From NCBI GenBank assembly GCA_014879835.1, contig JACSRJ010000294.1:1-34089 (forward strand): a stretch of 34,089 nt of DNA, in the 5' to 3' direction. The DNA is from Anaerolinea sp. GTDB lineage: Bacteria; Chloroflexota; Anaerolineae; Aggregatilineales; UBA2796. The notes under the pieces are model-generated. The model worked only from the letters and a program-made list of their open reading frames with translations, was not told the DNA's origin and made no database searches. The translations under genes and the position numbers were made by a program. Shown here in pieces: positions 31,394-34,089 of this stretch (its first letter is position 1; each line of letters opens with the position of its first letter).

Positions 31394-33070
31394 TTACGTC
31401 CCTCGTTTCAGGAACAAGCGTGCGAGTTCACCCATCTCGCGCATCCGCAAGAGCAAGGCTGTGCCCAGATAAACCGATGCGCCAAGGGCGATCTGGGCCC
31501 CGCCCCGCAGAAGGTTCACCAGACGCTGATCAAAAGGCAGGTGGATCCCATAAATCACAGGCGCAGCGGCCATCATGGCTGCGGTCATCACCCCGGCAGC
31601 GATCAAGGTTTTAACCAGTGCCGTGAACAACATCCCCTCTTGGATACCCTGCCAGCGTCGCCGCAGGATGATCAAGAGCAGCACTGCCTCTAACCCCACC
31701 GCCACAGAGTTTGCCAGCCCAAGCCCTGCCACCCGGAACCAGTTCACAAAAATGAAGGCAAAGATGATGTTGAGGGTGACCTCAAAAAGCTGGGCCAGTA
31801 GGGGCACGATCATGTCTTTATCAGCGTAAAAGGCACGCCCCACGATCTCCCCAATACTCTGAGTCACGATCCCCAGCGCGAACAACTGAAGCACAAAAAA
31901 CACCCGACTCACCCCAGCAGAATCAAAGGCACCACCTTCAAGGATACTCACCAGTGGACGGCCCGCCACAGCCATCATCAACGCCGCCGGGATTGAGGCC
32001 GCCAGAATAAAGCGCAGTGATCCGCTCATGGCGCTGCGTTTGCCCTCTATGTTGCCGGCCGCACTAAGCAGCGCCAGCGTGGGAAAGATCACAATGCCCA
32101 TAGCCGTGCCGATGATTGTCTGGGGAATCTGCATCAGGGCATAACCCCGGTCAAAGGCGGCAACAGAACCGGCCTCCAGCGAGGAGGCGATATTGGAGGC
32201 GATCAGCAAATTCATGTTGGCCAGTGAAAGACCTACCGCACGAGGCAGCATAAGCAGCAGCACTTCGCGCAGTTCGGGGTTAGCCCAGTTCAGATAGGGC
32301 ATCCAGCGCGCCCGCAGGCGGATCAAACCCGGCACCTGAATCAGCAGGTGCAGCCCTGCCCCGATGACCGCCCCGATGGCCGCCCCATAGATGCCCCAGA
32401 AGCGGGCTAGAATGGCCACCCCGATCAAGTTGCCCACATCATACATGATGGGCGAAAGCGCGGGCAGCAAAAAGCGCTGGTGGGTGTGCAGAATCCCAGA
32501 GACCAGCCCACTGATCGAAAAAAGCATCAGACTGAGGAGGAGGATTCGCATCAAGTTGGCAGTCTGCATCACCCGATCTGGACGGGCGATCTGCGTTAGG
32601 GCTGCACCCGTGAGGGGATCGCGTAGGGCCCCACCGTCAAGGTAAGGGCGGGCGAATCCGGGCGCGATCACGTGCGAAACCAACCACGGCGCGGTCAGGA
32701 ACACCACCACACTCAGGATCAATGCCGCCAAAAAAACGGTGTTGACCACATTGGCGGCCAACTTCCATGCTTGATCGCGCTGACCCTTGTTGAGCAGTCC
32801 GCTGAACACAGGCACAAAAGCGTAGGCCAATGCCCCCCCTGAGATCAAGATGAACAACTGTGAGGGCAGTTGATTTGCGGCGGAATAGGTATCCCAATCG
32901 ATGCCCACCCCGAATCGATCCAGCCCAATCCACTTTTCGAGCAGGCTGAACAGTTTGCCAAAAGTGAGGATTCCGATCACGAGCGCCGCTGAACGCGCTA
33001 TCCGACCAGCGGAAGGGGCGTTCAGGGCGTCGGGGGGGGATGCGGGCGATATTTCCGGCGATGTAGACAT
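31394..33070 (-). CDS. murJ: Lipid II flippase MurJ (MviN family)
   Basis: Polytopic membrane protein of 558 residues that moves lipid II to the outer face for wall synthesis. After a Pro/Ala-rich cytoplasmic start (about 1-25) I see the MviN/MurJ pattern of 13-14 helices with small-residue motifs such as FGKLFSLLEKWIGLDRFG and YAFVPVFSGLL near the start, and AFYADKDMIVPL in the later half. The ATG at 33070 is chosen because it lies 5 bases after the stop of the upstream gene (33075) and has AGGTTG upstream; a 14-codon longer start at 33112 would overlap that gene. It is followed by the biotin carrier gene in the same orientation. Confidence 0.95.
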   Translation of the reverse strand: MSTSPEISPASPPDALNAPSAGRIARSAALVIGILTFGKLFSLLEKWIGLDRFGVGIDWDTYSAANQLPSQLFILISGGALAYAFVPVFSGLLNKGQRDQAWKLAANVVNTVFLAALILSVVVFLTAPWLVSHVIAPGFARPYLDGGALRDPLTGAALTQIARPDRVMQTANLMRILLLSLMLFSISGLVSGILHTHQRFLLPALSPIMYDVGNLIGVAILARFWGIYGAAIGAVIGAGLHLLIQVPGLIRLRARWMPYLNWANPELREVLLLMLPRAVGLSLANMNLLIASNIASSLEAGSVAAFDRGYALMQIPQTIIGTAMGIVIFPTLALLSAAGNIEGKRSAMSGSLRFILAASIPAALMMAVAGRPLVSILEGGAFDSAGVSRVFFVLQLFALGIVTQSIGEIVGRAFYADKDMIVPLLAQLFEVTLNIIFAFIFVNWFRVAGLGLANSVAVGLEAVLLLIILRRRWQGIQEGMLFTALVKTLIAAGVMTAAMMAAAPVIYGIHLPFDQRLVNLLRGGAQIALGASVYLGTALLLRMREMGELARLFLKRGT

Positions 33071-33074
33071 GGCA

Positions 33075-34089
33075 TCAACCTGTTTTGGGTGGGGCAAAAG
33101 TGCCGTTTTCAATCTGTGCGATCCGCTGGGCCGCCAGTGTGGAGCGCGGGTTCAAATTCAGGGCCCTACGGAAGGCCTGTTTAGCCCCTTCCAGATCACC
33201 GGTTGCGGCCAAGGCCATCCCCCGCCAGTAGTGCGATTCTTCCAGATCAGGAGAGGTGTTTAGGGTCGCCTGAGTCAGGTTTAGAACTTCGCTGTAATAG
33301 CCCGCATTGTAATAGGCCTCGTAGGGACCAAACTGATACCAAAGGAAACGCCACGGCAGCATCACCCCCACACTGCGGGCCTGATCAAAAGCGGTGACCG
33401 CCTTTTTGTACTCCCCCTGAAGAGCATAAGCGGAGCCGATATTGAACCATGCGTAGGGGTTATCCGGCTGGATCGAGGCTTCCTCTTTAGCCCGGCTTAA
33501 AGCAAACTGAATAGCATAGTTCACATCCCGGTGATTGCCCAGCGCCAGCGCTAATTCACGCTCCCGATCCGCGGGATAAATGACGATGAATACTCGATTG
33601 AACTGCTGCCAGCGGGTGTCAAGTTCATCATAAGGTTCCCAGCGATCCCCTAAGTAGGTATCGAGCCCGTGTATTTCCCCCCGTGAATCGTCGTAACCTT
33701 GGATGGTTAAGTAATGGCCAAGCCAACCTTCTTCAGCGAGGTTGTACCCCTTCTCAATAATCACGCCAAAGCCATTAGCAACCAGTCGCTTAACGATCTC
33801 CAGCGTACCGCCTACCCGCATCAGCGATTTGAGGGGCACCCCCTGCTGAGCGTAGACGGATTCGTTCACGTAATTCACCAGCTCCCATGGGCTGACGTTG
33901 CGATCCAGTTCTTTAGGTTTCAGAAAGTTGGTTACATCCTGCTGCGTGCCGCCCCATCCTAAATAATGGAGGGTCTGGGTCAGATTGGCAGGCCCGCAGG
34001 TGTTCCATTTTTGTTTCTCAAACCGATAGCCCGATGCCTGATACGCAACCGGGATAGGAATCGGGGTGGGTGGTGGTGGCGGTGGCAAC
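33075..34089 (-). CDS. C39-like cysteine peptidase with TPR repeats (partial)
   Basis: Open at the right edge, so the N-terminus is missing; at least 337 residues are present. A Pro-rich stretch (PTPIPIPV) leads to a papain-like Peptidase_C39_2 domain: WNTCGPANLTQTL with the likely catalytic Cys, and GHYLTIQGYDD with the likely His-Asp. About 190-335 shows three or four tetratricopeptide repeats (NPYAWFNIGSAYALQGEYKK, SHYWRGMALAATGDLEGAKQ, AFRRALNLNP). The Pro-rich start suggests a secreted or membrane-attached protein with a stalk. It precedes murJ by 4 bases. Substrate unknown. Confidence 0.85.
   Translation of the reverse strand, partial: LPPPPPPTPIPIPVAYQASGYRFEKQKWNTCGPANLTQTLHYLGWGGTQQDVTNFLKPKELDRNVSPWELVNYVNESVYAQQGVPLKSLMRVGGTLEIVKRLVANGFGVIIEKGYNLAEEGWLGHYLTIQGYDDSRGEIHGLDTYLGDRWEPYDELDTRWQQFNRVFIVIYPADRERELALALGNHRDVNYAIQFALSRAKEEASIQPDNPYAWFNIGSAYALQGEYKKAVTAFDQARSVGVMLPWRFLWYQFGPYEAYYNAGYYSEVLNLTQATLNTSPDLEESHYWRGMALAATGDLEGAKQAFRRALNLNPRSTLAAQRIAQIENGTFAPPKTG

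Noticed and set aside
30928-31614. Plus-strand open frame opposite the biotin carrier and the end of murJ
   Set aside because: It spans two genes that are well supported on the other strand and shows no family signature.

Overview
The window reads as a stretch of bacterial chromosome, moderately GC-rich and densely coding, with no tRNA, rRNA, CRISPR array, phage gene or insertion sequence that I could see. Gene content suggests Chloroflexota, probably an Anaerolineae-like lineage. The pointers are Thr/Pro-rich linkers in secreted proteins, a lamin-tail nuclease with an LPxTG-type end, a RIO kinase, a bacterial translin homologue, and ATP synthase genes split from the F1 genes. This placement is inference from gene content; no marker gene was compared.

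Layout. 1-6.3 kb: the 3' tip of a possible gene, then a membrane Ser/Thr kinase (-) divergent from a class A penicillin-binding protein (+), a DinB/DfsB-like protein (-) and a membrane-anchored cytochrome c (+). 6.3-10.1 kb: an F0-only ATP synthase cluster on the minus strand (atpI-like, atpB, atpE, atpF fused to a delta C-terminus) preceded by a bactofilin gene. 10.1-11.7 kb: metK under a SAM-I riboswitch with a consensus promoter. 11.8-18.7 kb: two small STAS-like proteins, a RIO-type kinase and a very large cell-wall-anchored nuclease. 18.7-23.1 kb: the minus-strand run ychF - M28 peptidase - uvrC. 23.4-30.8 kb: a plus-strand series with a long-chain prenyl diphosphate synthase, a 990-residue FHA-like/Ig-like repeat protein, two tandem L,D-transpeptidases, a translin-family protein and a GNAT acetyltransferase. 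30.9 kb-end (-): a C39-like/TPR protein cut by the window edge, murJ and a biotin carrier protein.

How the genes fit together. Many products serve the cell envelope: peptidoglycan polymerisation (class A PBP), cross-linking (two L,D-transpeptidases), lipid II flipping (MurJ), a bactofilin scaffold, polyprenyl diphosphate synthesis, and a kinase whose outer domain could sense the wall. Energy metabolism is represented by the proton channel of ATP synthase and a c-type cytochrome. The least ordinary parts are a subunit a with a roughly 200-residue insertion, the b-delta fusion ending an F0-only operon, the 990-residue repeat protein with a 105-109-residue period, and the translin homologue.

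Starts were chosen by Shine-Dalgarno spacing, overlaps and promoter positions, and several differ from the longest open frame. Promoters and terminators were read by eye from -35/-10 similarity and inverted repeats.
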